The translations under genes were made by a program, and so were the position numbers. From Pelobium manganitolerans (GTDB lineage: Bacteria > Bacteroidota > Bacteroidia > Sphingobacteriales > Sphingobacteriaceae): a DNA stretch of 64,000 bases. Below are positions 30,372 through 38,066 of this stretch, piece after piece (the stretch's first letter is position 1; every line of letters begins with the position of its first letter). The stretch is from positions 1 to 64,000 of the forward strand of contig NZ_MBTA01000012.1 in the NCBI RefSeq assembly GCF_003609575.1, written 5' to 3'. The notes under the pieces are model-generated. The model was not told the origin of the DNA. It was given only the letters and a program-made list of their open reading frames with translations, and made no database searches.

Positions 30372-31316
30372 TTACGCACTCGCGCTGTTTAACAGTGCTA
30401 AATCTTCTGTGTCTAATTTCAGTTTTGGTGCATCAAATAAAGTTTGTAACTGTTGCTGGCTTGTTGCGCTAACAATTGGCGCTCCAATGTTTGGCTGGGC
30501 TAAAAGCCAAGCTAAGGCGACCGTGGCCTGCTTACTGCTGTGTTTTGTAGCTACTTTATCCAAAGCGTCTAATACGGCAAAGCCTTTATCGTTTAAATAT
30601 TTTTTTGAACCGGCGCCGCGTACACTTTTTCCAAAATCGGCTTCGCTGCGGTATTTCCCGGTTAAAAATCCTGATGCTAGTGCCCAATAAGGGAAAACAC
30701 TGAGCTTGTGTTTTTCAACCAAAGGCAAGTAATCTTTTTCGTAATTGGCACGCTCAACCAGGTTGTAATGAGGCTGTAAGGCCACATACTTTGGAAGATT
30801 GTTTTTCTCGGCAACATCAAAAGACGCCACCAGCCTTTCTGGAGATAGGTTAGACGCCGCAATGTAACGTACTTTTCCTGCTTTTATAATTTCGTCATAT
30901 GCAGACAGCGTTTCTTCAACAGGCGTTTTATTATCATCAAAATGTGTGTAATATAAATCAATATAGTCTGTTTGCAGGCGCTGTAAACTTTCATCTACAG
31001 ATTTTAAGATATGCTTTTTGCTGATATCGAAGCCGTGTTGTTTAGTTTCTGAGCCGACTTTTGTGGCTATCACCATATCTTTGCGGTTGCCTCTTTGTTT
31101 TAGCCAGTTGCCAATGATGGTTTCAGATTGGCCACCTTTTCCGTTCACCCACCAAGAGTAGGTGTCGGCAGTATCAATAAAGTTAAATCCAGCATCTGTA
31201 AATGCATCCAAAATTTCAAAAGATTGCTGTTCATTTAAAGTCCATCCAAATACATTGCCCCCAAAATTGATGCGGCCAATCTTTAAATCGGTGTTGTTAA
31301 TCTGTATTTTCTCCAT
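30372..31316 (-). CDS. Aldo/keto reductase
   Basis: A soluble NADPH-dependent oxidoreductase of 314 residues with a (beta/alpha)8 fold. The tetrad is visible as D and Y in FIDTADTYSWW, K in VIATKVGSE and H in LYYTHFDD. The C-terminal GAPIVSAT..QLQTL segment matches the NADP-binding loop. The substrate cannot be told from sequence. It stands alone; a TAGCTTTA box upstream is one base from the -7 consensus. Confidence 0.92.
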   Translation of the reverse strand: MEKIQINNTDLKIGRINFGGNVFGWTLNEQQSFEILDAFTDAGFNFIDTADTYSWWVNGKGGQSETIIGNWLKQRGNRKDMVIATKVGSETKQHGFDISKKHILKSVDESLQRLQTDYIDLYYTHFDDNKTPVEETLSAYDEIIKAGKVRYIAASNLSPERLVASFDVAEKNNLPKYVALQPHYNLVERANYEKDYLPLVEKHKLSVFPYWALASGFLTGKYRSEADFGKSVRGAGSKKYLNDKGFAVLDALDKVATKHSSKQATVALAWLLAQPNIGAPIVSATSQQQLQTLFDAPKLKLDTEDLALLNSASA

Positions 31317-31507
31317 TTTTTCAAAAATATGTTTCGTAATGTTTTGCTTCTTAAAGCTAACCTTTATCCGTGCACCATAATAGCACCAAAAGTTGATATT
31401 CTTTTGCTGAAACGATAGATATAACCTTTAGGCAGCAATTAGGAGACGGTGGCGTATTAAGAAGTTGAGGCTTGGATAAGCGAAATTATCGATAGCTTTT
31501 CTCAGGT

Positions 31508-31600
31508 TTTTGGTGGTCCCGGCGAGAATCGAACTCACATCTAAAGTTTAGGAAACTTCCTTGCCTGCAATCTTCCCCTCCGCACGGCATTCAGTCAGGC
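31508..31600 (-). pseudogene. Decayed tRNA-Arg copy (3' half intact)
   Basis: Bases 31508-31559 are identical to 31863-31914, the CCA end, T-arm and most of the anticodon arm of the intact tRNA-Arg(CCT). Beyond that the match fades. On the minus strand AATGCCGTGCGGAGGGG (about 31576-31592) resembles the hairpin insert AACGCCGTTCGGACGGGG found in the two other partial copies. This looks like a decayed copy of the insert-bearing tRNA. It forms a 52-bp direct repeat with the intact tRNA on either side of the GIY-YIG gene. Confidence 0.75.
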
Positions 31601-31610
31601 TAACATTGGA

Positions 31611-31853
31611 TTAAATGATGATTTTGCTTTTCAAATATCGTCGTCCCGCAGCGGTTTTAAAATATTTTTCCTTTAAGATTGCGTCCTTCACATTATCAAA
31701 TTCCTCGAAATACACGATTTTAAATGGAATGTAAAACTTATTCGATTTCGTGTTACCGGAATTATGTTGTTTAAGCCTCTCGTTAAGATTTTCGCAATGC
31801 CCTTTATAACAATAATCGAAATTTTCGCTTTTTAAAACATAGGCGTAGAACAT
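31611..31853 (-). CDS. Small GIY-YIG nuclease-domain protein
   Basis: An 80-residue protein made of one GIY-YIG domain of the UPF0213/UvrC-like type. It opens FYAYVLKS and continues with Y-CYKGHCENLNERLKQHNSG, where KG replaces the usual IG, then VYFEEF and the catalytic-type Glu in AILKEKYFKT, ending in GRRYLKSK. Small stand-alone proteins of this family are common in Bacteroidota; their targets are not known. It lies between a 52-bp direct repeat made of tRNA-Arg sequence, just downstream of the intact tRNA. That raises the possibility that it is the cargo or agent of a small tRNA-associated insertion. Confidence 0.88.
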   Translation of the reverse strand: MFYAYVLKSENFDYCYKGHCENLNERLKQHNSGNTKSNKFYIPFKIVYFEEFDNVKDAILKEKYFKTAAGRRYLKSKIII

Positions 31854-31865
31854 GAAACAACATTT

Positions 31866-31940
31866 TGGTGGTCCCGGCGAGAATCGAACTCACATCTAAA
31901 GTTTAGGAAACTTCTATTCTATCCGTTGAACTACGGGACC
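31866..31940 (-). tRNA. tRNA-Arg (CCT)
   Basis: Minus-strand cloverleaf: acceptor GGTCCCG/CGGGACC, D-arm GTTC/GAAT, anticodon arm GAAGT-TTCCTAA-ACTTT with anticodon CCT, T-arm GTGAG-TTCGATT-CTCGC. Discriminator A is followed by an encoded CCA, which the two rRNA-operon tRNAs lack. It reads the AGG codon. It is flanked on the 5' side by two partial copies and on the 3' side by the GIY-YIG gene and another copy. Confidence 0.93.
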
Positions 31941-31951
31941 AATACATTCCT

Positions 31952-32121
31952 AGTTTTAAAGTTTAGGCAACTTCTATTCTATCCCCGTCCGAACGGCGTT
32001 TGGCCGGGCGGGCGTTGAACTACGGGACCAATACATTCCTAGTTTTAAAGTTTAGGCAACTTCTATTCTATCCCCGTCCGAACGGCGTTTGGCCGGGCGG
32101 GCGTTGAACTACGGGACCAAT
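31952..32121 (-). repeat. Two tandem 89-bp partial tRNA-Arg copies with a hairpin insert
   Basis: Two units with a period of 89 bp are identical over about 80 bases. Each holds the 5' half of tRNA-Arg (acceptor strand, D-arm, anticodon arm up to ACTTTA) on the minus strand. In each the D-loop is split by about 29 bases that form a GC-rich hairpin (CCCGCCCGG ... TTCGGACGGG). Neither has a T-arm or 3' acceptor strand, so they cannot be functional tRNAs. One base of the anticodon loop also differs from the intact gene (T33 to G). Confidence 0.85.
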
Positions 32122-32124
32122 ATG

Positions 32125-34185
32125 CTACCTAATTACGCTGCCAGGTGCAAACGTTTGGGTAGGCGTCACAAAAGTAAGTTTTCCGTCCGAATTTTCGGCC
32201 ATTAAAATCATACCTTGCGAAAGTATTCCTTTTATTTCCCGCGGTTCTAAATTAATCAGGATGCTTACGTGCTGACCAACAATGTCTTCTGGGTTATAAT
32301 ATTCTGCAATACCCGATACCACCGTGCGTTCGTCCAATCCGGTATCTATCGTTAATTTCAGCAATTTCTTGGTTTTTGCAACTTTCTCGGCAGCTAAAAT
32401 CTTTCCCGCGCGGATGTCTAAGCTGGCAAAATTATCAAAACTAATATTTGCTTTAGCCGGTAAAGCGTCTTTTGCGGTATGTTCTTCAACAACTGGTTTT
32501 TTACTGTTGAGTTTGGCCAGCTGTTTTTCTACCAGTTCATCCTCAATTTTTTCAAATAAAAGACTTGGTGTGCTTAATTGGTGACCATCTGCAAATTTAA
32601 AGTCCTGTTGGTACAAGCCGGTTTCTGGCAAATTCAACATCGCAAAAATTTTGGTAGCCGTACGTGGTAAAAATGCTTGCGATAAACTTCCTAAATGCGC
32701 AATAATGTGCAAGCAGTTTTGTAGAACCTCGCGGGTTTCTTCTGGTTTTTCTTTAAAGGTTTTCCAAGGTTCTTTTTCGGTAAGATACTTATTTCCTAAA
32801 CGCGCAACATCCATCAATCTCGCTACCCCGTTCCTAAACTTAAAGTCATTTAAATAAGTATCTATTTCTGTATAAGCTTCTTTCAACTGGTTTTGCAAGG
32901 TATCATCTTTCAAAGATGTTGCGCCAAGTGTTTTACCTTCAAAATACTTGTGCATTAAAATCATCACCCTATTTACAAAGTTGCCCAATATAGCAACCAA
33001 CTCGTTGTTTATGCGTGCTTGATAGTCTTTCCAAGTAAATTCGCTGTCGCTAGTTTCGGGCATAATAGACGTAAGCACGTAACGCAGTTCATCTTGTTTG
33101 TTAGGCAATTCTTCTAGATATTCATGCAACCAAACCGCGTGGTTTCTGGAGGTTGAAAGTTTGTCGCCCTCTAAATTTAAAAATTCATTGGCAGGTACAT
33201 GTTCGGGCAAAATGTATTCACCATGGGCGTGTAATATAGACGGAAACGTAATACAATGGAAAACAATATTGTCTTTTCCTATAAAGTGGATTAAGCATGC
33301 ATCATCTTCGGGGTTTTCTTGTTTTTTCCAATAGCTTTTCCAATCTTTTCCATGATCTAAAGCCCATTGTTTGGTAGCAGAAATATAGCCGATGGGAGCG
33401 TCTAACCATACATAAAGCTTTTTCCCCTCGGCTTCTTCTAAAGGCACATCAACGCCCCAGTCCAAATCGCGTGTCATAGAGCGGGGCTGTAAACCCTGTT
33501 TCAGCCAAGAGCTGCACTGCCCATAAACGTTGGTTTTCCAGTTGTCTTTTTTGCCTTCTAAAAGCCATTTTTCTAGCCAAGGCTGATATTTATCTAAAGG
33601 TAAATACCAATGTTTCGTAGGTTTTAAAACCGGAGTTTTGCCGCTCAGCGTAGATTTTGGGTTTATAAGTTCCGTGGGGCTTAAAGAAGTGCCGCATTTT
33701 TCGCACTGGTCGCCATAGGCACTGTCGTTACCACAACTTGGGCAAGTGCCTGTAATGTACCTATCGGCTAAAAACTGATGGTATTCTTCATCGTAATACT
33801 GGTCCGAAAACTTTTCTACAAACTCATCTTTCTCATACAAATTCAAAAAGAACTCTTTGGATAAATCATGATGAATGGGTGCGGATGTGCGGTGGTAAAT
33901 GTCGAACCCGATACCAAAATCTTCAAAGCTTTGTTTGATTTGATTGTGGTATTTATCAATAATAGCTTGGGGCGTAGTACCTTCTTTTTTTGCTTTGATG
34001 GTAATTGCAGCGCCATGCTCATCAGAACCACAAACGTAAACTACATCTTTCTGCTGTAAACGTAAATGCCTTACAAATATATCGGCCGGAATGTAAGCGC
34101 CAGCCAAATGGCCTATATGAAGCGGTCCATTGGCATAAGGCAAAGCCGATGTCACCGTATATTTTTTAGGGTTTTTTGTCGTCAA
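32125..34185 (-). CDS. metG: Methionyl-tRNA synthetase
   Basis: Charges tRNA-Met with methionine. The HIGH motif appears as NGPLHIGHLAGAYIP near the N-terminus. A four-cysteine zinc knuckle (CPSCG ... CEKCG) follows, the KMSKS site is DKLSTSRNH, and a C-terminal tRNA-binding (EMAP/Arc1p-like) domain begins DIRAGKILAAEKV, about 686 residues in all. A longer frame exists up to 34245, but a TATCTTTG -7 box at 34211-34218 lies inside that extension. The TTG at 34185 (MTTKNPKKYTVTSALPY) is therefore the more likely start. Divergent from ldcA. Confidence 0.93.
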   Translation of the reverse strand: MTTKNPKKYTVTSALPYANGPLHIGHLAGAYIPADIFVRHLRLQQKDVVYVCGSDEHGAAITIKAKKEGTTPQAIIDKYHNQIKQSFEDFGIGFDIYHRTSAPIHHDLSKEFFLNLYEKDEFVEKFSDQYYDEEYHQFLADRYITGTCPSCGNDSAYGDQCEKCGTSLSPTELINPKSTLSGKTPVLKPTKHWYLPLDKYQPWLEKWLLEGKKDNWKTNVYGQCSSWLKQGLQPRSMTRDLDWGVDVPLEEAEGKKLYVWLDAPIGYISATKQWALDHGKDWKSYWKKQENPEDDACLIHFIGKDNIVFHCITFPSILHAHGEYILPEHVPANEFLNLEGDKLSTSRNHAVWLHEYLEELPNKQDELRYVLTSIMPETSDSEFTWKDYQARINNELVAILGNFVNRVMILMHKYFEGKTLGATSLKDDTLQNQLKEAYTEIDTYLNDFKFRNGVARLMDVARLGNKYLTEKEPWKTFKEKPEETREVLQNCLHIIAHLGSLSQAFLPRTATKIFAMLNLPETGLYQQDFKFADGHQLSTPSLLFEKIEDELVEKQLAKLNSKKPVVEEHTAKDALPAKANISFDNFASLDIRAGKILAAEKVAKTKKLLKLTIDTGLDERTVVSGIAEYYNPEDIVGQHVSILINLEPREIKGILSQGMILMAENSDGKLTFVTPTQTFAPGSVIR

Positions 34186-34210
34186 AACGTAGGGGTGTTT
34201 TATTAATTTG

Positions 34211-34218
34211 CAAAGATA
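34211..34218 (-). promoter_or_regulatory. metG -7 promoter box
   Basis: TATCTTTG on the minus strand matches TAnnTTTG. It sits 26 bases before the preferred TTG start of metG and decides between the two possible starts. The -33 region is not clearly conserved. Confidence 0.55.
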
Positions 34219-34250
34219 ATTGATAATATTAAAATCTGTTGCCAAAAGTT

Positions 34251-35153
34251 ATGATGAATCATCCGGGTTACCTTAAAAAAGGAGATAAAATTGCCATCAC
34301 TTGCCCCGCTAAAAGTTTACGCGAACCTATGACGCAGGCTATTGCTTTGTTGCAATCTTGGGGTTTGGAGGTAGTTTTGGGTGAAACAGTTAACGCCAAA
34401 TACCATCAGTTTGCCGGTACAGATGCCCTGCGCACGAAGGATATGCAAGGTTTTATAGATGACCCATCTATCAAAGCGATTATTGCTGCCCGTGGCGGCT
34501 ACGGCTGTTTGCGTATTGTGGACGACATTGATTGGACGCCGCTGGTTTTAAACCCAAAGTGGATTGTCGGATTTAGTGATATCACGGTTTTTCACCTGCA
34601 ATTACAGACAATGGCTTTGCAGAGCATACATGGGCAAATGCCTTCAACCATTTCCGAAAGCTCTTTCGAAGGTTTGGAAAGCTTGCGCCGTGCGCTATTT
34701 GGCGAGCCACTGTATTATCAAATTGCTACAAATCCGTTTAACAAACAGGGAAATGCAACTGGAGAAATTATAGGCGGTAATTTAACTTTATTGTTAAATA
34801 GTATAGCTTCTGCCAGCGATATAGATTATGCCGATAGAATTTTATTTATCGAAGAAGTAGGTGAGTATGCTTATGCCGTTGATAGAATGTTGCGTGCGCT
34901 TGACCGCGCCGGTAAGTTTAAGCATTTGAAAGGGATGGTACTTGGCGGTTTTACTAATATTGAGCAAGATGAACCCGCGTTTGGGTTTAGCACCGAAGAA
35001 ATTTTATCGGAAATTGTAAGCAAATACTCTTTTCCGGTTTGCTTTGGTTTTCCTGCTGGGCATTTGGCCGACAATAGGGCCTTAGTTTTGGGAAGGCATG
35101 CGGAGTTGACTGTCAGCGATGATGGATGTTCTTTGCGATTTGCCGGTGCTTAA
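34251..35153 (+). CDS. ldcA: LD-carboxypeptidase (S66 family)
   Basis: Cleaves the L,D bond of tetrapeptides during murein recycling. The Ser-Glu-His triad is visible: S in GFSDITVFHL, E in the LFIEEVGEYAYAVDRML region and H in FPAGHLADNRAL. The N-terminal KKGDKIAITCPAK and the ARGGYGCLR loop are typical. The product is 300 residues from the first ATG; a TTG four codons earlier is possible. Its stop overlaps the 3' end of the convergent oxyR gene by 4 bases. Confidence 0.92.
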   Translation: MMNHPGYLKKGDKIAITCPAKSLREPMTQAIALLQSWGLEVVLGETVNAKYHQFAGTDALRTKDMQGFIDDPSIKAIIAARGGYGCLRIVDDIDWTPLVLNPKWIVGFSDITVFHLQLQTMALQSIHGQMPSTISESSFEGLESLRRALFGEPLYYQIATNPFNKQGNATGEIIGGNLTLLLNSIASASDIDYADRILFIEEVGEYAYAVDRMLRALDRAGKFKHLKGMVLGGFTNIEQDEPAFGFSTEEILSEIVSKYSFPVCFGFPAGHLADNRALVLGRHAELTVSDDGCSLRFAGA

Positions 35154-36082
35154 TGGATATCGATAACTTCTTTTTTCTTGGTGCTTTTCATCCTTTTTGG
35201 GATACTTTGCAATACTTCCTGCTCTAAAGCATCAATCATCCGTTTTTTGATGAAGTTTTTATGGGTCACAATGCTTATTTCCCGGCTTGGTTCGGGGCTT
35301 TTGAAATAACGCACCCGGTCCATCTGTTTAACTCCGAAATCCTGCAAAGATAGCTCGGGCAAAATGGTAATTCCGTCGTTTAAATCCACCATTTTTATCA
35401 GGGTTTCAATACTGCCTGTATTGTAATTTAATTGGTGATGGTCGCCTTTACCATGCTGGCAGATATTTAAAACTTGGTTGCGCATACAGTGCCCTTCATT
35501 TAACAGCCACAGATGGTCAAAATCTAAATCCTCTGCATTTAGAGATTTCTTCTTAAATATCTTGCTGTTTTTGCTTAGGTAGCCCACAAAATTTTCGTAA
35601 TAAACCGGGCGCTCTATCAAAAAATCTTCCTCTAAGGGCGTAGCTAAAATGCCGCAATCTAATAGGCCCACTTTTATTTTTTGGATGATGTTTTCGGTGG
35701 TAAGCTCGGAGATGGAGAGTTTTATTTTTGGATATTTCTCAATGAAGCCTCCAATTACTTTCGGGATGAGATAGGGCGCCACGGTTGGTATTACGCCCAT
35801 TCTTAGTTCTCCGCTAATTTCGCCTTTACGCTCTTCAATTATCTCGCGCATTTTAGCGCTTTCTTGCAAAACTACCCGCGCCTGCTCTATTAATTCAACA
35901 CCTATCTCGGTTGGGCTTATGGGCTGTTTTGATCGGTCGAATAGTTTTACGCCTAAATGCTCTTCCAGTTTTTGGATTTGCATACTCAACGTTGGCTGCG
36001 TTACAAAACACTTTTCGGCGGCTAAAACAAAGCTTCTGTAAGTATCAACAGCAACTGCATATTCCAATTGTACAATAGTCAT
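35150..36082 (-). CDS. oxyR: Hydrogen peroxide sensor OxyR (LysR family)
   Basis: A transcription activator of peroxide defence genes. The N-terminal LysR helix-turn-helix (FVLAAEKCFVTQPTLSMQIQKLEEHLG) precedes a periplasmic-binding-like sensor domain. The redox cysteines are in NEGHCMRNQVLNIC at positions 199 and 208, the same numbering as in E. coli OxyR, so disulfide switching is expected. The gene is 310 codons long. It is monocistronic and convergent with ldcA. None of its usual targets (katA, ahpC, dps) is adjacent. Confidence 0.94.
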   Translation of the reverse strand: MTIVQLEYAVAVDTYRSFVLAAEKCFVTQPTLSMQIQKLEEHLGVKLFDRSKQPISPTEIGVELIEQARVVLQESAKMREIIEERKGEISGELRMGVIPTVAPYLIPKVIGGFIEKYPKIKLSISELTTENIIQKIKVGLLDCGILATPLEEDFLIERPVYYENFVGYLSKNSKIFKKKSLNAEDLDFDHLWLLNEGHCMRNQVLNICQHGKGDHHQLNYNTGSIETLIKMVDLNDGITILPELSLQDFGVKQMDRVRYFKSPEPSREISIVTHKNFIKKRMIDALEQEVLQSIPKRMKSTKKKEVIDIH

Positions 36083-36153
36083 TGCACAATATAGAGAAAA
36101 ACTATCGAAAGTAGAAAGAGCATAAAAAAAGGAGGGTTGCCCTCCTTTAAATA

Positions 36154-37995
36154 TTATTCGACCGTTACGGATTTAGCTAAGTTTCTTGGCTGATCTACAT
36201 TACAGCCACGTAAAACAGCAATATGGTAAGATAGCAATTGTAGCGGAATGGTAGCCAATAGAGGCAAAAACGCTTCGTCCGCACTCGGAATTTCTATTGA
36301 ATAATCCGCCATGCGCACCACTTCAGTATCGCCCTCGGTTACAATGGCAATTACCACTCCTTTACGTGCTTTTACTTCTTGAATGTTGGAAATTACCTTC
36401 TCGTAAGATGAGTTTTTGGTAGCAATTACAATTACCGGCATCTGTTCATCTATCAGCGCAATTGGTCCGTGCTTCATCTCTGCCGCGGGGTAACCTTCGG
36501 CATGGATGTAAGAAATCTCTTTCAGTTTCAAGGCACCTTCTAAAGCAACAGGGAAACCACTTCCGCGGCCTAAAAACAATGCGTTTCTAGAGTCTTTGAA
36601 TTTTTCTGAAATCTCTCGGATCAGTCCGTCAGATTGTAGCGCACGTTCCACTAAAGACGGGATGCGTTCCAGCTCGCTCAACAAAGCAATTAATTTTGTT
36701 TGAGCAATTGTGCCTTTTTTCTCGGCCATATAAAAGGCCATCAAAGTTAAAGCAGTAACCTGCGCGGTAAACGCTTTAGTAGATGCCACGCCAATTTCTG
36801 GACCTGCGTGTGTATAAATACCAGCATCTGATAAACGTGGAATAGAAGAACCTACTACGTTACAGATTCCAAAGATGGTAGCGCCTTTAGCTTTAGCCAT
36901 TTCAATGGCCGCCATCGTATCCGCCGTTTCGCCAGATTGCGATATAGCTATTACAATATCATTTTCGGTGATAATTGGGTTGCGGTATCTAAACTCCGAG
37001 GCGTACTCTACCTCAACCGGTATACGTGCATATTCTTCAATCAGATATTCGCCAACTAAGCCCGCATGCCATGATGTGCCGCAGGCAACAATGATAATGC
37101 GGTGCGCATTTTTAAATTTTTCTGTGTATTCTTTAATGCCGCCCAGCTTCACTTTTCCTTCTAGCGGATAAATACGGCCACGCATACAATCGCCGATAGA
37201 ACGCGGTTGTTCGTAGATTTCTTTTAACATAAAGTGGTCGTAACCGCCTTTTTCAAGCATTTCCAGCTTAATTTCCAGCTGTTGTACGTAAGGCGTTTTT
37301 ACCTCATTATCGATAGAGCGGATTACCAACTCATCTGCTTTAAGGTAGGCAATCTCGTTATCGTCTAAATAAATTACGTTTTTGGTGTACTCTACAATTG
37401 GTGTTGCATCAGAAGCAATAAAATATTCGTTTTTACCAACGCCAATTACCATTGGGCTGCCTTTGCGCGCGGCAATTAACATTTCAGGGTCCTCCTTGCT
37501 CATGATTACTATTGCATAAGCGCCAATTACCTGTTTTAAAGCTTCGCGCACTGCTTTTTGCAAGTCGATTTCTGCTTCCTGGCGGATATCCTCAATTAAA
37601 TGGATAAGTACCTCGGTATCCGTATCGCTTTTGAAAACATGTCCACGGCTAATCAGCTCCTCTTTTAAAGGGCCATAGTTCTCGATAATTCCGTTATGGA
37701 TGATGGCTAGTTTTTCGTCGCCGGATTGGTGCGGGTGCGAGTTGCGATCATTTGGTGCGCCGTGTGTGGCCCAACGGGTGTGGCCCATGCCGATGGTTCC
37801 AGAGTGATCCCGGCCTTCGATAAAGCCTTCCAAGTCGGCAACTTTACCTGCTTTTTTATAAATATTTAAGTTGGATGTTTCATCTAACAAAGCTACGCCG
37901 GCGCTATCGTAACCACGATATTCTAAACGATGTAAGCCTTTGATAACGATGGGATAAGCATCTCTAAATCCAATGTAACCAACAATTCCGCACAT
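36154..37995 (-). CDS. glmS: Glutamine-fructose-6-phosphate aminotransferase (isomerizing)
   Basis: Makes glucosamine 6-phosphate for peptidoglycan and lipopolysaccharide. The class II glutaminase begins MCGIVGYIG with Cys2 as nucleophile (after Met removal). GHTRWATHG and two SIS domains (ISQSGETADTMAA, STKAFTAQV, and the final PRNLAKSVTVE) complete a 613-residue enzyme. The ATG lies only 5 bases after a perfect 18-bp inverted repeat with a U-run, so the gene has no room for a ribosome site outside that structure. It follows a DUF4270 lipoprotein gene on the same strand. Confidence 0.97.
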   Translation of the reverse strand: MCGIVGYIGFRDAYPIVIKGLHRLEYRGYDSAGVALLDETSNLNIYKKAGKVADLEGFIEGRDHSGTIGMGHTRWATHGAPNDRNSHPHQSGDEKLAIIHNGIIENYGPLKEELISRGHVFKSDTDTEVLIHLIEDIRQEAEIDLQKAVREALKQVIGAYAIVIMSKEDPEMLIAARKGSPMVIGVGKNEYFIASDATPIVEYTKNVIYLDDNEIAYLKADELVIRSIDNEVKTPYVQQLEIKLEMLEKGGYDHFMLKEIYEQPRSIGDCMRGRIYPLEGKVKLGGIKEYTEKFKNAHRIIIVACGTSWHAGLVGEYLIEEYARIPVEVEYASEFRYRNPIITENDIVIAISQSGETADTMAAIEMAKAKGATIFGICNVVGSSIPRLSDAGIYTHAGPEIGVASTKAFTAQVTALTLMAFYMAEKKGTIAQTKLIALLSELERIPSLVERALQSDGLIREISEKFKDSRNALFLGRGSGFPVALEGALKLKEISYIHAEGYPAAEMKHGPIALIDEQMPVIVIATKNSSYEKVISNIQEVKARKGVVIAIVTEGDTEVVRMADYSIEIPSADEAFLPLLATIPLQLLSYHIAVLRGCNVDQPRNLAKSVTVE

Positions 37996-38000
37996 AAAAA

Positions 38001-38044
38001 AAACTATATTTTGTAGATGGCGGCTAATCTACAAAATATAGTTT
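38001..38044 (-). promoter_or_regulatory. Perfect 18-bp inverted repeat abutting the glmS start
   Basis: AAACTATATTTTGTAGAT and its exact complement are separated by 8 bases. On the minus strand the hairpin is followed at once by a run of T that leads into the glmS ATG. It has the form of an intrinsic terminator for the upstream DUF4270 transcript, but it leaves glmS without a free leader. The 5' arm also contains TATTTTG, one base short of a -7 box, so a glmS promoter may lie within the stem. The structure is certain; its role is inferred. Confidence 0.75.
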
Positions 38045-38066
38045 CATTTATAAAGAGTTGAAAAAT

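Noticed and set aside
31952-32121. The 89-bp repeats as a CRISPR array
   Set aside because: There are only two units, they are tandem without unique spacers, and the repeated sequence is half a tRNA-Arg.
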